Origin: Aeromicrobium flavum
GTDB lineage: Bacteria; Actinomycetota; Actinomycetes; Propionibacteriales; Nocardioidaceae
Direction of reading: 5' to 3'
NCBI RefSeq assembly: GCF_007992115.1
Contig: NZ_BJZQ01000006.1
Location: 119,632 to 183,631 of the forward strand
DNA: 64,000 nt
In this document: one piece after another, positions 20,966 to 30,621 of the stretch
How positions within the stretch are numbered: position 1 is the stretch's first letter
How the letters are laid out: each line of letters starts with the position of its first letter
Program-made: the position numbers and the translations under genes
The notes under the pieces: generated by a model
The model's input: only the letters and a program-made list of their open reading frames with translations
What the model was told of the DNA's origin: nothing
Databases searched by the model: none

Positions 20966-21008
20966 GTCCCGAACGGTAACGGTCGTCTTGACCGCGCGGA
21001 TCAGGGCT

Positions 21009-21494
21009 TCAGCGCGACGCCCCCACGCCCACGACGATGACGGCGGTCTCGTCGGCGGCCTTGGCGTCGAGGACCACGCGCGCGACGGGCTCGGAACCGA
21101 AGCCGGCTCGACCCACCTCCACGCGGTGCCCGCGCTGGTCGCACGTGATCTCCGCGCCGGCTCCGCGGGCCTGGTTGCCGGCGACGTTGTGGAGCGTGTA
21201 GCCGAAGTCGAGCTCCTCGCCGCCGTAACACGCCACCTCGAAAGCGGACACGATGGTCGGCTCGTCGAGCTCGAAGCTCATGTCGCCGTCCTCGTCGTGG
21301 ATCTCCTCGGCGACGACCTCTTCGTCGGAGGGTTCGGTGAACCAGTTCCCCGACACGACGAACTCCCCGACTGCGGCCTCGAGCCGGGGCCGGTACTCTT
21401 CGGACCATGCCTGGGCGTCCTTCGGGGCCGGTTCGGGCCCTTCCGAGCACCCCGCCAGCAGGAGCAGGCACAGGGCGACGGCAACGATGCGCAT
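21009..21494 (-). CDS. Putative lipoprotein of unknown function
   Basis: 161 residues. The signal peptide MRIVAVALCLLLLAGCSEG has a clear lipobox (LAGC, Cys at 16), so the mature protein should be lipid-anchored outside the membrane. The mature part is acidic (EPSDEEVVAEEIHDEDGD) with two later cysteines (ACYGGEE, ITCDQRG) that may form a disulfide. No known domain is recognised. Confidence 0.7.
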   Translation of the reverse strand: MRIVAVALCLLLLAGCSEGPEPAPKDAQAWSEEYRPRLEAAVGEFVVSGNWFTEPSDEEVVAEEIHDEDGDMSFELDEPTIVSAFEVACYGGEELDFGYTLHNVAGNQARGAGAEITCDQRGHRVEVGRAGFGSEPVARVVLDAKAADETAVIVVGVGASR

Positions 21495-21523
21495 CCGGGC
21501 ACGCTAGCGGAGGACGCGGACCG

Positions 21524-21922
21524 TCAGTCGCGGACGGGCGGCTCGTCCCGCAGGCTGGGCGAGCACATGACCTTCTCGGGCGTGATCTCAATGACGACCC
21601 GCTGCGGGTTCTCGCGGGGCTGCCGGTAGCGCTGGGCGTACAGGTTCTCCGCGAGGGTGATCGAGTCGCGGTCGCGCAGGATCCGCGCCGTTCCGGCGAT
21701 GCTGAGCCACTGCGGCCCCGCGACCTGGGCGACGGTGGCCCGCGGGTCGCGCTCGACGTTGCGCACCTTCTGGCTGCCGTCCATCGTCGTGATCCGCACG
21801 AGCCCCTCGAAGACCGTGAACCCGACCGCGACGACGTGGATCTGACCCTGCGGGCCCATCGTCGACAGCGTCGCCAGGTGGCGGTCGGTCAGGAAGTCGC
21901 CCTCGGGCAGCCAGACGGTCAT
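21524..21922 (-). CDS. PPOX-class F420-dependent family protein
   Basis: About 132 residues of the split-barrel pyridoxamine-phosphate-oxidase-like fold. FLTDRHLATLSTMGPQGQIHVVAVGF at the N-terminus, with RVVIEITPEKVM at the end, matches small actinobacterial enzymes annotated as PPOX class F420-dependent. Start chosen at the ATG 21922; in-frame ATGs at 21931 and 21934 are also possible. Binding of F420 rather than FMN is inferred from the family and from the F420 genes elsewhere in the window. It is divergent from the Old Yellow Enzyme gene. Confidence 0.75.
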   Translation of the reverse strand: MTVWLPEGDFLTDRHLATLSTMGPQGQIHVVAVGFTVFEGLVRITTMDGSQKVRNVERDPRATVAQVAGPQWLSIAGTARILRDRDSITLAENLYAQRYRQPRENPQRVVIEITPEKVMCSPSLRDEPPVRD

Positions 21923-21987
21923 GCCCACCATCATCGCGAGTCGCTCCCAGCGTTCTGGACTGGGAGCCGGTTCGTAGGCTGGAGGGC

Positions 21988-23067
21988 GTGCCGAACTCCC
22001 CCGCCGCTGCGCCCCTGACCCTCGCCCACGGACCCCGGTGGCCCAACCGCTGGACCCTGGCGCCCCTGACGAACAAGCAGAGCCACAGCGACGGTGTGCT
22101 GTCCGACGACGAGTACGCGTGGTTGGTCGCCCGCGCCCGCGGCGGGTTCGGCCTCGTGATGACCTGCGCGGCCTACGTCTCCCCCGAGGGGCAGGCGTGG
22201 GACGGCCAGCTCGGCATCAGCGACGACCGCCACGAGCCCGGCCTGCGCCGTCTCGCCGGCGGGATCCGCGAGCTCGGCGCGGTCTCCTCGATCCAGCTGC
22301 ACCACGGCGGCATGCGCGCCGACTCCCGCCTCACCGGCACGCCCGCCGTGGCGCCGTGGGCCGACCCTGAGCGGGGTGTCGAGGCGCTCTCCACCGCCGA
22401 CGTCCAGCGCGTGATCGACGACTTCGTCGCGGCCGCCGTCCGTGCGGAGCAGGTGGGCTTCGACGGCGTCGAGGTGCACGGCGCCCATGGCTACGTGCTG
22501 TGCCAGTTCCTCGACGCCCGCAAGAACCATCGCACGGACGGGTACGGCGGCTCCCTCGAGGAGCGCAGCCGGCCGCTGCGCGAGGTCCTGAGCGGGATCC
22601 GTGCGGCGACCGGACCGGACTTCCAGGTGGGAGTGCGCGTGTCGCCCGAGGGCTACGGCATCTCGATCGACGACGCCACGACGCTCGTCGAGCAGCTGAT
22701 GGCGTCCGGCGACGTCGACTACCTCGACCTGTCGCTGTGGGACGTCACGAAGGAGCCCCGCGAGCCCGCCGCCAGCGGCCTGCTCATCGACCAGTTCGTC
22801 GACCTCCCCCGCCACGGCACCCGTCTCGGCGTCGCGGGCAAGATCCTCTCGGCGCAGGACGCCGACTGGTGCCTCGAGCGCGGTGCCGACTTCGTCACCG
22901 TGGGCACAGCCGCGATCATCCACCACGACTTCCCGCGCCGCGCGGCGGAGTCGGCCTCGTTCGTCAGCGAGCCGCAGCCGTTCCCCCGCGAGCGCCTCGA
23001 GCAGGAGGACCTTGGTCCCGCCTTCATCGACTACCTCGCCGACAACTGGGACGACTTCGTCGCCTGA
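21988..23067 (+). CDS. NADH:flavin oxidoreductase of the Old Yellow Enzyme family
   Basis: 359 residues, GTG start behind GGAGG. A TIM-barrel FMN enzyme: LAPLTNKQS near the N-terminus, QLHHGGMRA, VHGAHGYVLCQFLDARKNHRTDGYGG (active-site region with the substrate-binding His and Arg), and the phosphate-binding end VAGKILSAQDAD / GADFVTVGTAAI. These enzymes reduce activated C=C bonds with NAD(P)H. The substrate is unknown. It is divergent from the PPOX gene with 66 bases between. Confidence 0.88.
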   Translation: MPNSPAAAPLTLAHGPRWPNRWTLAPLTNKQSHSDGVLSDDEYAWLVARARGGFGLVMTCAAYVSPEGQAWDGQLGISDDRHEPGLRRLAGGIRELGAVSSIQLHHGGMRADSRLTGTPAVAPWADPERGVEALSTADVQRVIDDFVAAAVRAEQVGFDGVEVHGAHGYVLCQFLDARKNHRTDGYGGSLEERSRPLREVLSGIRAATGPDFQVGVRVSPEGYGISIDDATTLVEQLMASGDVDYLDLSLWDVTKEPREPAASGLLIDQFVDLPRHGTRLGVAGKILSAQDADWCLERGADFVTVGTAAIIHHDFPRRAAESASFVSEPQPFPRERLEQEDLGPAFIDYLADNWDDFVA

Positions 23068-23071
23068 CCGG

Positions 23072-24286
23072 TCAGGACATCCGCAGGCGCACCAGGATCG
23101 GGCAGTGGTCCGAGCCGAGCGGGCCGACGTACTTCGTCCCGCGGATGGGGTTGGCGTTCGCCCACGACTCGACGCCGATCCCGTCGCCCCGACGGACCCA
23201 CACCTTGTCGATGTGATCGCCGTGCGTGAAGCTCCGCACCGGCTTCAGGGCGCCCTTCGTGACGCTGTTGAAGTTCGGTCGCGTCAGCGTGCGCGCCTGG
23301 TCGTACGCGTCCAGGTAGCCGGCTGAGCCCATCACCCGCGCGGGAGTGTCGCCCGCGTGCCCGCGAGACTTGTTCGAGTTGAAGTCGCCGAGGTAGACCA
23401 CGCGCGAGCGGTGGGTGTTGGCAGCGCCGACCTGCACCAGGAGCGAGCGGGTCTCCACGCGCCGTCGTGCGTTGGCGGCGCTGCCCGTCTGGTCGGAGAT
23501 GTGGGCCGAGACGAACACGGTCTTCCGGCCGGTCCGGCGGTCGCGCAGCTCGGACCAGGTGGCGCGCTTTCCGTTCGGGAGGTTGATCGTCGCGGCGCGC
23601 GGCGTGGTCTCGACGACCGTCTCACCACCGTCCCCGTACGTGACGGTGTCGACGACCTGCTCGAACCGCGAGGTCCTGAAGGCGAGGGTGGAGACCTGGT
23701 AGTACCCGAACTCCGGGACCACCGTGTAGGCCGAGCGCAGGTCGCCGGCGATGGTCTTCCAGCCGAACGACTCCTGCAACGCCACCACGTCGGCGCCCGA
23801 GCGCAGGATCGTGTTCGTGACGACGCCTCGGCGCACGCTCCACGGCTTCATGCGCAGCTCGGGCCGGCGGTCGCACACCTGCGAGCAGATGTTGTAGGTC
23901 ATGGTCGAGACGGGCGCCCCGGCCCTCGGCACGGAGATCGCCGCCGCGGGCTTGCAGGTGCGCGCGCTGGTGGCGACGTGCTGGCCCTTGCGGTTGTACG
24001 CCCGCACCTTGAAGCAGTACTCCACTCCGGAGCGCAGTCCGCGGACCGTCGCTCGGTTGGTCTTCGCCTTCGTGACCCGGAGGCCCTTCGTGAACGCGTA
24101 GTTGGCCGCGCGATGGACGCGGTAGGTCTTCGCGCCGCGGTACTTCGGCCACGTGAGCGTGACGGAGGACGAGGTGACGCCGGCGGCCTGGACCATACCC
24201 ACACGCGGAAGGGCCTGGGCGGGAGTCGCGAGGAGACCACCGAGGGCGATCGTGAGCGCGAGCAGGGTGGTGAGGAAGGGGCGCAT
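23072..24286 (-). CDS. Secreted endonuclease/exonuclease/phosphatase-family protein with fibronectin type III domain
   Basis: 404 residues with a signal peptide (MRPFLTTLLALTIALGGLLA, cut near AQA-L). Residues about 35-115 are a fibronectin type III domain (VTLTWPKYRGAKTYRVHRA, GVEYCFKVRAYN). The rest is the EEP fold: STMTYNICS, VVALQESFGW, FVSAHISDQTG, VVYLGDFNSN and the C-terminal GSDHCPILVRL, which hold the metal and catalytic residues. Likely an exported nuclease or phosphodiesterase. A GTG two codons earlier (24292) is an alternative start. Confidence 0.82.
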   Translation of the reverse strand: MRPFLTTLLALTIALGGLLATPAQALPRVGMVQAAGVTSSSVTLTWPKYRGAKTYRVHRAANYAFTKGLRVTKAKTNRATVRGLRSGVEYCFKVRAYNRKGQHVATSARTCKPAAAISVPRAGAPVSTMTYNICSQVCDRRPELRMKPWSVRRGVVTNTILRSGADVVALQESFGWKTIAGDLRSAYTVVPEFGYYQVSTLAFRTSRFEQVVDTVTYGDGGETVVETTPRAATINLPNGKRATWSELRDRRTGRKTVFVSAHISDQTGSAANARRRVETRSLLVQVGAANTHRSRVVYLGDFNSNKSRGHAGDTPARVMGSAGYLDAYDQARTLTRPNFNSVTKGALKPVRSFTHGDHIDKVWVRRGDGIGVESWANANPIRGTKYVGPLGSDHCPILVRLRMS

Positions 24287-24365
24287 GTTCACAGTGGGAA
24301 CAACGGTACGGAATTCGTCGGCCGCCCGCGGGCTTCTGATGCACCTCGCTCACCTCGAGACACAG

Positions 24366-24399
24366 CGAGAGCCGCTCCGACGGATCGGAGCGGCTCTCG
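24366..24399 (-). terminator. Terminator downstream of tmRNA
   Basis: A perfect 15-bp stem (24366-24380, 24385-24399) with a CGGA loop, 14 bases beyond the tmRNA 3' end. It ends the ssrA transcript before the exonuclease-like gene. Confidence 0.8.
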
Positions 24400-24412
24400 T
24401 CCATGAGGGCTG

Positions 24413-24780
24413 TGGAGCTGCCGGGAATCGAACCCGGGTCCTATGACGCTGAACCAAGACTTCTCCGGGTGCAGTTCGTCTGGCGCTTTTCTCGGCCCCG
24501 GTGCTCGGACGAACGCGTCACCGACAGGCTCAGTAGCGAAAAAGTCCCGATCTGATCGCGCTACACGGTCAGATCAGCAAGTCCTCTAGATGAGATGGAC
24601 GATCCGGGACGAGGACGCTCCCGGGTCCACCCTCCGCAAGTCGCTGTCAGGCAGCGAGGGCGAAGTCAGTGCGCTTGGAATCGGCACTTATGGGTTTGCA
24701 ACGATCGTTTGAGAGATGACGTTGCCTTCTCTACCCGCTTCTCTTGGATCGAACGACCACAGTCGAAACCGATCAGCCCC
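24413..24780 (-). ncRNA. ssrA: tmRNA (transfer-messenger RNA)
   Basis: The 5' end GGGGCTGATCGGTTTCGACT and the 3' T-arm/acceptor GGGTTCGATTCCCGG...CAGCTCCA pair to form the tRNA-like domain; CCA is not encoded. The tag reading frame (24685 down to 24647) reads ADSKRTDFALAA followed by TGA, close in design to the mycobacterial tag, with the LAA end read by Clp proteases. Length is 368 bases. tmRNA with SmpB rescues stalled ribosomes; smpB lies 1 kb upstream on the same strand. Confidence 0.96.
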
Positions 24781-24803
24781 TCTGGAATTGTCAATCTTCA
24801 TCC

Positions 24804-24809
24804 ATTCTA
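24804..24809 (-). promoter_or_regulatory. Candidate -10 element of ssrA
   Basis: TAGAAT on the minus strand, 24 bases before the mature 5' end, would give a short leader trimmed by RNase P. The -35 region is weak (around GAACAA, 18 bases further). Confidence 0.4.
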
Positions 24810-24886
24810 ACCGCCTCACCCGCCGAATTGTTCCGCTCGATCCGTGACACTCTCGGTCGGGGACGTCGAGTGGCGCATTCCGGGGT

Positions 24887-24947
24887 CGCGAGTGGCGCAG
24901 AAAGGCCCGCCACTCGGCGAGTGGCGGGCGATTTTGCGCCACTCGCG
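24887..24947. repeat. Near-perfect 61-base palindrome
   Basis: Outer arms of 13 bases (24887-24899, 24935-24947; CGCGAGTGGCGCA) and inner arms of 12 bases (24905-24916, 24918-24929) surround a single central base, with short unpaired bits between. A further GAGTGGCGCA copy lies at 24869. It is located 17 bases after the amidohydrolase stop and may also end that transcript. Confidence 0.75.
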
Positions 24948-24964
24948 GGGTGGGTGGGGCCGGG

Positions 24965-25831
24965 TCAGGAGCCGAGGAGATCGGCGCCGTTGGTCCACAG
25001 GACGGCGCGCATCCAGTCGTCGCCGAGCCCGAGCCGGTCGAGCGCCTCGACCTGGTGCGCGTACGGGTACGGGATGTTGGGGAAGTCGCTGCCGAAGACG
25101 ATGCGGTCCTGCAGGGCGAGCAGCCGCTGCGGGTCCACCGGCGGGCGATCGGGGAAGAAGTCGACGAACGTCATCGTCGTGTCCAGTCGGACGTTCGGGT
25201 ACCGCTCGGCGAGGTCGCAGAACCCGTCGACCTCGGGCATGCCGAGGTGGGCGATCACCAGGGGAAGCTCCGGGAAGCGCTCGAGCACGTGGGCCACGCC
25301 CTGCGGACCCGTGTGGGGGCCCGGCATCGGACCCGAGCCGGCGTGCAGCACGACCGGCACCTGCGCCTGCTCGATCGTGGCCCACACCGGATCGAGCAGC
25401 GGGTCATCGGCGGCGAACTCCCCCACCTGCAGGTGGGCCTTGAAGACGCGCGCGCCCTCGGCGATGACGGCGGGCACGTACTCGGCCGCCTCCGGCTCGG
25501 GGAAGAACGTGGCCGAGTGGACGCTCTCGGGCACCCGCGCCGCGAAGCCGGTCAGCCAGTCGTTCATGAAGGTGGCCACGCCCGGCTTGTGCGCGTACGA
25601 CAGGGCGGTGAACCGCTTCACACCCAACGCACGCAGCGTCTCGACGCGCTCGTCGTCGCTGGTCCGGTAGTGGATGGGCCACGGCCGCCCCAGCTTCGGG
25701 CCGGCGGCGTCGAAGTACGCCCACACCTTCGCCAGCACCTGCGGGGCCATGAAGTGCACGTGCACGTCCGCGATCCCCGGCACGCCCAGCCGCTCGAGGT
25801 ACGCGGCGAGCTCGGCGTCCTGCCAGGTCAT
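24965..25831 (-). CDS. Amidohydrolase-family (TIM-barrel) protein
   Basis: 288 residues from the ATG at 25831, which overlaps the smpB stop by four bases (ATGA). DVHVHFM at about 22 gives the HxH metal motif, VVLHAG and [12 protein letters not shown] further ligands, and [10 protein letters not shown] the final Asp: the amidohydrolase_2 (ACMSD-like) group of decarboxylases and hydrolases. The substrate is unknown. The strict coupling to smpB is probably a matter of genome packing. Confidence 0.83.
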   Translation of the reverse strand: MTWQDAELAAYLERLGVPGIADVHVHFMAPQVLAKVWAYFDAAGPKLGRPWPIHYRTSDDERVETLRALGVKRFTALSYAHKPGVATFMNDWLTGFAARVPESVHSATFFPEPEAAEYVPAVIAEGARVFKAHLQVGEFAADDPLLDPVWATIEQAQVPVVLHAGSGPMPGPHTGPQGVAHVLERFPELPLVIAHLGMPEVDGFCDLAERYPNVRLDTTMTFVDFFPDRPPVDPQRLLALQDRIVFGSDFPNIPYPYAHQVEALDRLGLGDDWMRAVLWTNGADLLGS

Positions 25832-26301
25832 ATGCCCTTGAGGCGCCTGCCGACCTCGCGCTCGGCGTCGCGGGACGCCTGGCGCTCGGCGAGCGAGTGG
25901 CGCTTGTCGTACTCCTTCTTGCCCCGGGCCAGCGCGAGCTCGACCTTGGCCCGACCGTCCTTGAAGTACAGGCTGAGCGGGATGATCGTCAGGCCCTTGG
26001 CCTGCGTCCGGTGCTCGATCTTCTCGATCTCGTGCCGGTTCAGCAGGAGTTTGCGGCGGCGACGCGTCTCGTGGTTGGTCCACGTGCCGTTGTCGTACTG
26101 CGGGATGTGGACCTGCAGCAGCCACGCCTCACCGCGATCGATCTCACCGAAGCCGTCGACGAGCGAGGCACGACCCTGACGCAGCGACTTGACCTCGGTG
26201 CCGGTCAGGACGAGACCGGCCTCGAAGGTGTCCTCAATGTGATAGTCGTGCCGCGCCTTCTTGTTCTGCGCGATCATCTTGCGACCGGTCTCCTTGGCCA
26301 T
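25828..26301 (-). CDS. smpB: SsrA-binding protein SmpB
   Basis: 157 residues: [47 protein letters not shown] and the basic C-terminal tail [15 protein letters not shown] are all classic SmpB. It carries tmRNA to stalled ribosomes. Upstream on the same strand are the M23 hydrolase and ftsEX; downstream is ssrA itself. Confidence 0.98.
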   Translation of the reverse strand: MAKETGRKMIAQNKKARHDYHIEDTFEAGLVLTGTEVKSLRQGRASLVDGFGEIDRGEAWLLQVHIPQYDNGTWTNHETRRRRKLLLNRHEIEKIEHRTQAKGLTIIPLSLYFKDGRAKVELALARGKKEYDKRHSLAERQASRDAEREVGRRLKGI

Positions 26302-26335
26302 TCGACCATTCTGACAGGTCGGGTCCAGCGTGGGG

Positions 26336-27667
26336 TCAGAGCCAGTTCATCGGCTGGGTCGTCTGTCCGTTCGCCAGCACCATGAAGTGCAGGTGGCAAC
26401 CGGTGGAGTACCCCGTCGAGCCGACGTAGCCGATGACCTCGCCGCGACTGACCTTCGCCCCCGACCCGCGCGCGAACCGCGACAGGTGGTTGTAGGTCGT
26501 GATGATGCTCTTGCCGCGCTTGACCCCGTTGTTGAGGATCACGCGGTTGCCGTAGGCGCCGTTGTAGTACTGCGAGATGATCCGGCCACCGGCCGCGGCA
26601 CGGATCGGGGTGCCGCAGCCGACGCCGAAGTCGGTGCCGTCGTGGAGCTTGTAGACGCCCGTGATCGGGTGCCGGCGCATCCCGTACGGCGAGGTGATCG
26701 GTCCGGGGACCGGACGGCTGAGCGCACCGCCGGAGTCGCCTGAACCGCCGCCGCCACCGCCGTTGTCCTTGCCGCCGCCTCCTCCGCCGCCCTTCTTCCT
26801 GCGGGCACGCTCGGCGGCCTCGGCTGCCTTGCGAGCGGCCTCGAGCTCCTGCCGGACGATCTCGGCCATCTGGCTCTCGAGCCGGGACCTCTCGGCCTCC
26901 TGCTCGGCCAGCAGCTTCTGGTCCTCGGCCAGGGCGGCCTCGGCGCTGCGCTTGGCACCGGCGCGGGCCGTGACCAGCTGGGCCACGGACGCGGCCTGGG
27001 CCTCGGCCTGGGCGGTGAGTGCCTGCATCTGCACGACGACGGCCTCGGCCTGCTGCTTCTGGTCGGCGACGCGGTCGCGCAGCTTCTCGACCTTGTCGCG
27101 CTCGATGCCGAGCATGACCTCGGACGCCGCCAGCTCCTGCATGAGGGCGATCTGGGCGTCACCGATCGAGGTCGACGCACTCATCTGCTCGGAGAACTCG
27201 CCCGGGTCGGCGCCACGGAGCAGGTCGCCGAACGCCTTGAGCCCGGAGTCGCCGGCCATGACCGACTCGACGGCGAACGACTCGACGGCCCCGCGGGACT
27301 GCTTGAGCTCCTTCTCGGCCGCGTTCAGCGCAGCCTCGGCGGCCTCCAGCTCGGCCTCGGCCTTGTCGAGTTCGGCGCGCAGGCGCGCGTCCTCGGCCTG
27401 GGCGACGGCGAGCTTGCCGCGCGTCTGGCCCAGCTCGGTCTCGGCGGCGGCGAGGCGCGACGAGGCGGCATCGAGCGCGCGCTTGGCGTCGCGAGCGGCC
27501 TGCGTGGACTCCTGGACCTCGTCCTGGGCGTCCTTGAGCCGCTGCTTGTTCGCGCGCTGCTCGCGCTTGACGTCGTCCTTCTCGCCACCGAAGGTGGGCG
27601 CGCTCAAGCTGGCCACCAGCGTGATGCTGAGGGCCAGGGCGAGCAGCGGCTTGCGCATTCTCGTCAT
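26336..27667 (-). CDS. M23-family peptidoglycan hydrolase with coiled coil (EnvC/NlpD-like)
   Basis: 443 residues: a signal peptide ([20 protein letters not shown]), an alanine/glutamate-rich coiled coil of about 240 residues, a glycine-rich spacer ([12 protein letters not shown]) and a C-terminal LytM domain with zinc ligands HDGTDFGVG and CHLHF. It lies immediately downstream of ftsX. In proteobacteria FtsEX drives EnvC, a coiled-coil LytM protein; here the same domain plan suggests that FtsEX controls this enzyme at the division site. ATG 27658 is an alternative start. Confidence 0.9.
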   Translation of the reverse strand: MTRMRKPLLALALSITLVASLSAPTFGGEKDDVKREQRANKQRLKDAQDEVQESTQAARDAKRALDAASSRLAAAETELGQTRGKLAVAQAEDARLRAELDKAEAELEAAEAALNAAEKELKQSRGAVESFAVESVMAGDSGLKAFGDLLRGADPGEFSEQMSASTSIGDAQIALMQELAASEVMLGIERDKVEKLRDRVADQKQQAEAVVVQMQALTAQAEAQAASVAQLVTARAGAKRSAEAALAEDQKLLAEQEAERSRLESQMAEIVRQELEAARKAAEAAERARRKKGGGGGGGKDNGGGGGGSGDSGGALSRPVPGPITSPYGMRRHPITGVYKLHDGTDFGVGCGTPIRAAAGGRIISQYYNGAYGNRVILNNGVKRGKSIITTYNHLSRFARGSGAKVSRGEVIGYVGSTGYSTGCHLHFMVLANGQTTQPMNWL

Positions 27668-27786
27668 GGTCTCGAATCCGGGGAAGTGTCCACAGGGGAC
27701 GGAATCGTGCGAACTGACGCGAGCGACTCTACGGCAGAGGTTGAGGGTTTGGCCGCCACATCGCTCCGCCGCGTGTCGGCCGCGGG

Positions 27787-28701
27787 CTAGACGTCCAGGT
27801 ACTTGCGCGTCATGACGAACGTCGGCACGAGCGCCAGCAGCAGGGCCAGGACCGTGGTCATGCCCATGACGAGGAAGGCGTCCTCCCAGCGCACCCACGT
27901 GGTGATGCGGCCGAGCGTGTCGCGCAGGTAGCCGTAGACGACGAAGTGCATGAACGCCGCCAAGCCGCCGGCCGCGAGCGCCGCCGAGATGAAGGCCGCG
28001 ACGAGCGACTCCAGCACGAACGGCGCCTGGATGTGCCAGCTGGAGGCGCCCACGAGGCGCATGATCCCGATCTCGCGACGGCGCGCGAACGCCGTCATCC
28101 GGATCGTGTTCGAGACCTGCAGGATCGCCGCGATGATGAGCAGGCCGGCCGTGGCCAGTGCCGCCCACTGCATCTTGTCGAGCATCTCGAACAGGGGTCC
28201 GAGCAGGTCGCGCAGGGAGTTGACGTTGCCCACGCCGTCCATGCCCGAGACCTCACTGACCACGCCGTCGAACTGCTGCGGGTCCTTCAGGGTGACGAAG
28301 TACGACTCGGGGAACGAGTCGACGCCGAGCGTCTCGAGCTGCTTGCGACCGGTGTCGGTCTGCCCGAGCAGCTCACGGGCCTGGGCGTAATTCTCCTTGG
28401 GGCTGCGGACGGCGAAGTCCTTGACCTCGGGGTTGTCCTGGAGCGCCGTCTGCACGGCCTGCTTCTGCTCGTCGGTGGCCGCGCCGCCGACGCACGTGGC
28501 CGCCGGGGAGTTCTTGGTGCACAGGTTGACCTGCAGCTGCAGCCGGTCGCCGAAGTACTGCTCGGTGCGCTCGGCCTGCGCCTGGATCAGCAGGCCCAGG
28601 GACGCCAGCAGCAGCGACACGCTCATGGTGACGATCAACGAGATCGTCATGGAGGTGTTGCGGGTCAGGCTGGCGCGCAGTTCGTTGAGGATCGCTCGCA
28701 T
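27787..28701 (-). CDS. ftsX: Cell-division ABC transporter permease-like protein FtsX
   Basis: 304 residues with one N-terminal membrane segment, an extracellular domain of about 120 residues (with a CTKNSPAATC cysteine pair), then three further segments (LATAGLLIIAAILQ; LVAAFISAALAAGG; MGMTTVLALLLALVPTF). It begins five bases after ftsE. FtsX passes ATP-driven changes from FtsE to a peptidoglycan hydrolase outside; the candidate partner is encoded next downstream. Confidence 0.96.
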   Translation of the reverse strand: MRAILNELRASLTRNTSMTISLIVTMSVSLLLASLGLLIQAQAERTEQYFGDRLQLQVNLCTKNSPAATCVGGAATDEQKQAVQTALQDNPEVKDFAVRSPKENYAQARELLGQTDTGRKQLETLGVDSFPESYFVTLKDPQQFDGVVSEVSGMDGVGNVNSLRDLLGPLFEMLDKMQWAALATAGLLIIAAILQVSNTIRMTAFARRREIGIMRLVGASSWHIQAPFVLESLVAAFISAALAAGGLAAFMHFVVYGYLRDTLGRITTWVRWEDAFLVMGMTTVLALLLALVPTFVMTRKYLDV

Positions 28702-28706
28702 GGGTC

Positions 28707-29396
28707 TCAGTTCTCGTAGCCGTAGATGCCGCGGGCCTCGTCACGGATCACGCGGCCCTCGTCGAGCTCGATGACGCGCTTGCGCATCTGGTCGACGATC
28801 GAGGAGTCGTGCGTGGCCATCAGGACGGTCGTGTCCTCGCGGTTGATCCGGTCGAGCAGCTTCATGATGCCGACGCTGGTGGTGGGATCGAGGTTGCCGG
28901 TGGGCTCGTCGGCGATGAGGATCATCGGCCGGTTGACGTAGGCGCGGGCGATCGCCACGCGCTGCTGCTCGCCACCGGAGAGCTCGTCGGGGCGCCGGTG
29001 GCCCTTGCCGTCGAGGCCGACCAGGTCGAGCGTCTCGGGGACGAGGCGCTTGATCTCGTCGCGCGGCTTGCCGATCACCTCGAGGGCGTAGGCGACGTTC
29101 TCGAAGACGGTCTTGTTCGGCAGCAGCCGGAAGTCCTGGAACACCGTGCCGAGCTGGCGCCGCAGCTTGGGCACCTTCCAGCTCGAGAGCTTGTTGATCT
29201 CCTTGCCGGCGACGTAGACGTGACCCGACGTGGGCCGGGCCTCACGCAGGATCAGGCGCAGGAAGGTCGACTTGCCGGAGCCGGACGAGCCGACCAGGAA
29301 GACGAACTCGCCCTTGTTGATCTCGAGGTCGACGCGGTCGAGGGCAGCACGCTTCTGGCCGGGGTAGGTCTTGGTGACCTTGTCGAAGCGAATCAC
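28707..29396 (-). CDS. ftsE: Cell-division ATP-binding protein FtsE
   Basis: 229 residues from a GTG ([13 protein letters not shown]), chosen over an open frame far upstream that lacks ABC features. Walker [10 protein letters not shown] is at about 36-44, the signature LSGGEQQR at about 139 and Walker [10 protein letters not shown] at about 159. It works with FtsX. The usual upstream neighbour prfB is not here but 33 kb away on the same strand (62445-63557). Confidence 0.97.
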   Translation of the reverse strand: MIRFDKVTKTYPGQKRAALDRVDLEINKGEFVFLVGSSGSGKSTFLRLILREARPTSGHVYVAGKEINKLSSWKVPKLRRQLGTVFQDFRLLPNKTVFENVAYALEVIGKPRDEIKRLVPETLDLVGLDGKGHRRPDELSGGEQQRVAIARAYVNRPMILIADEPTGNLDPTTSVGIMKLLDRINREDTTVLMATHDSSIVDQMRKRVIELDEGRVIRDEARGIYGYEN

Positions 29397-29454
29397 TCGA
29401 TCGAGTGTAGGTGGGTCGCCTGAGGATTCCGTGCAAGCGAGCCGCGCTCCGCGC

Positions 29455-30618
29455 TCACGTGAACAACGCCTCACCGACGTGCTCGCCGGGGCGCACTCCG
29501 CACGGGATCGCGAAGACCGCCGAACCGATCGGCGTCGTCCACGCGTTGAGGGCGTCCTGCTCGGCCAGGCGCGCCTGGATCGGCAGGTACTGGCGCTCCA
29601 GGTCGGCCTGGAAGGCCGAGAAGACCAGGCCTGATCCGGTCGCGTCGTCATAGTTGTAGCCCCGCCGGAAGATGCGCTGGCCGGCGTCGTCGGGCCGGGC
29701 GCGACGCACGTGGGCCGCCGGCCCCACCACGGTGAACCCCCGCGCGTCGACTGCCTCGAGGTCGACGTCGTCGGCCTCGCTACCGCCGGTCGTCGGAGCA
29801 CCGTCGGCCAGCCGGCGACCGATCGAGAACTCGCGGCCCGCCCGGCCCACCTCGTCCCAGGTGTCGAGGTTCATGGCGATGCGTCGGACCACCATCGTCG
29901 TCCCGCCGTCGAGCCACGCGTCGGCGCCGGTGCGCCACACGATCTCGTCGAACGCCCGCGAACCGGGCGCCTCGTTCGCGCTGCCGTCGACCTGGCCGAA
30001 GAGGTTGCGCATCGCGGTGCCCGGACGGTGCGTCCCGGCACCGTGGCGAAAGCCGTCCTGACGCCAGCGGACCGTCGTGAACGCCCGGGAGTCACGCACC
30101 AACAGGCGCACGGCGTGCGCCACCGTCGTGGGGTCGTCGGCGGCCACCTGCAGCAGCAGGTCTCCCCCGCTCCACCGCTCCTCGAGGCGGTCGATCGTGC
30201 GGTAAGCGGGCAACGGGCCCAACCAGGTCGGAACGGCGCGCCGCCCCCGGACCGTCGCGACGAGACCCGGGCCGAACCCGAAGGTCACCGTGAGGCGGGC
30301 CGGCACCGCTGCGAGCTCGGGTTCCTGGTCGGCCAGGGGCGCTCGACCACGGGTCATGCGCTCGGCGTCGTCGGTCAGCAGCAGGAGCAAGCGGCGGACC
30401 GCCTCGGCGTCGATCCCGGGCCGGAGGTCGAGCGCGAGCAGGCTCTGGTGCGCCTGCGGATCCATCGACACACCGGCCTGGTGCGGGCCGTGGAAGTCGA
30501 CGGTGAGCGGTCCGGTGGCGGCGGCGTCCGCGCCGCCCATCACACCGCCGAGCGCCGCGCCGCCCACGGCGGCGGCACCGACGGCCGCAGCTCCCCCGAA
30601 GAGGGCACGACGCTTCAT
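29455..30618 (-). CDS. DyP-type heme peroxidase, Tat-exported
   Basis: 387 residues. The twin-arginine leader ([20 protein letters not shown]) indicates folded export. [11 protein letters not shown] at about 208 holds the GXXDG motif with the distal catalytic aspartate; [14 protein letters not shown] contains the likely heme-ligand histidine; [15 protein letters not shown] is the usual C-terminal string. It oxidises dyes, phenols or porphyrin-like substrates with H2O2. It lies three bases after a PCu(A)C copper chaperone gene; such pairs are common in actinobacterial metal-uptake loci. Confidence 0.93.
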   Translation of the reverse strand: MKRRALFGGAAAVGAAAVGGAALGGVMGGADAAATGPLTVDFHGPHQAGVSMDPQAHQSLLALDLRPGIDAEAVRRLLLLLTDDAERMTRGRAPLADQEPELAAVPARLTVTFGFGPGLVATVRGRRAVPTWLGPLPAYRTIDRLEERWSGGDLLLQVAADDPTTVAHAVRLLVRDSRAFTTVRWRQDGFRHGAGTHRPGTAMRNLFGQVDGSANEAPGSRAFDEIVWRTGADAWLDGGTTMVVRRIAMNLDTWDEVGRAGREFSIGRRLADGAPTTGGSEADDVDLEAVDARGFTVVGPAAHVRRARPDDAGQRIFRRGYNYDDATGSGLVFSAFQADLERQYLPIQARLAEQDALNAWTTPIGSAVFAIPCGVRPGEHVGEALFT

Positions 30619-30621
30619 CGG

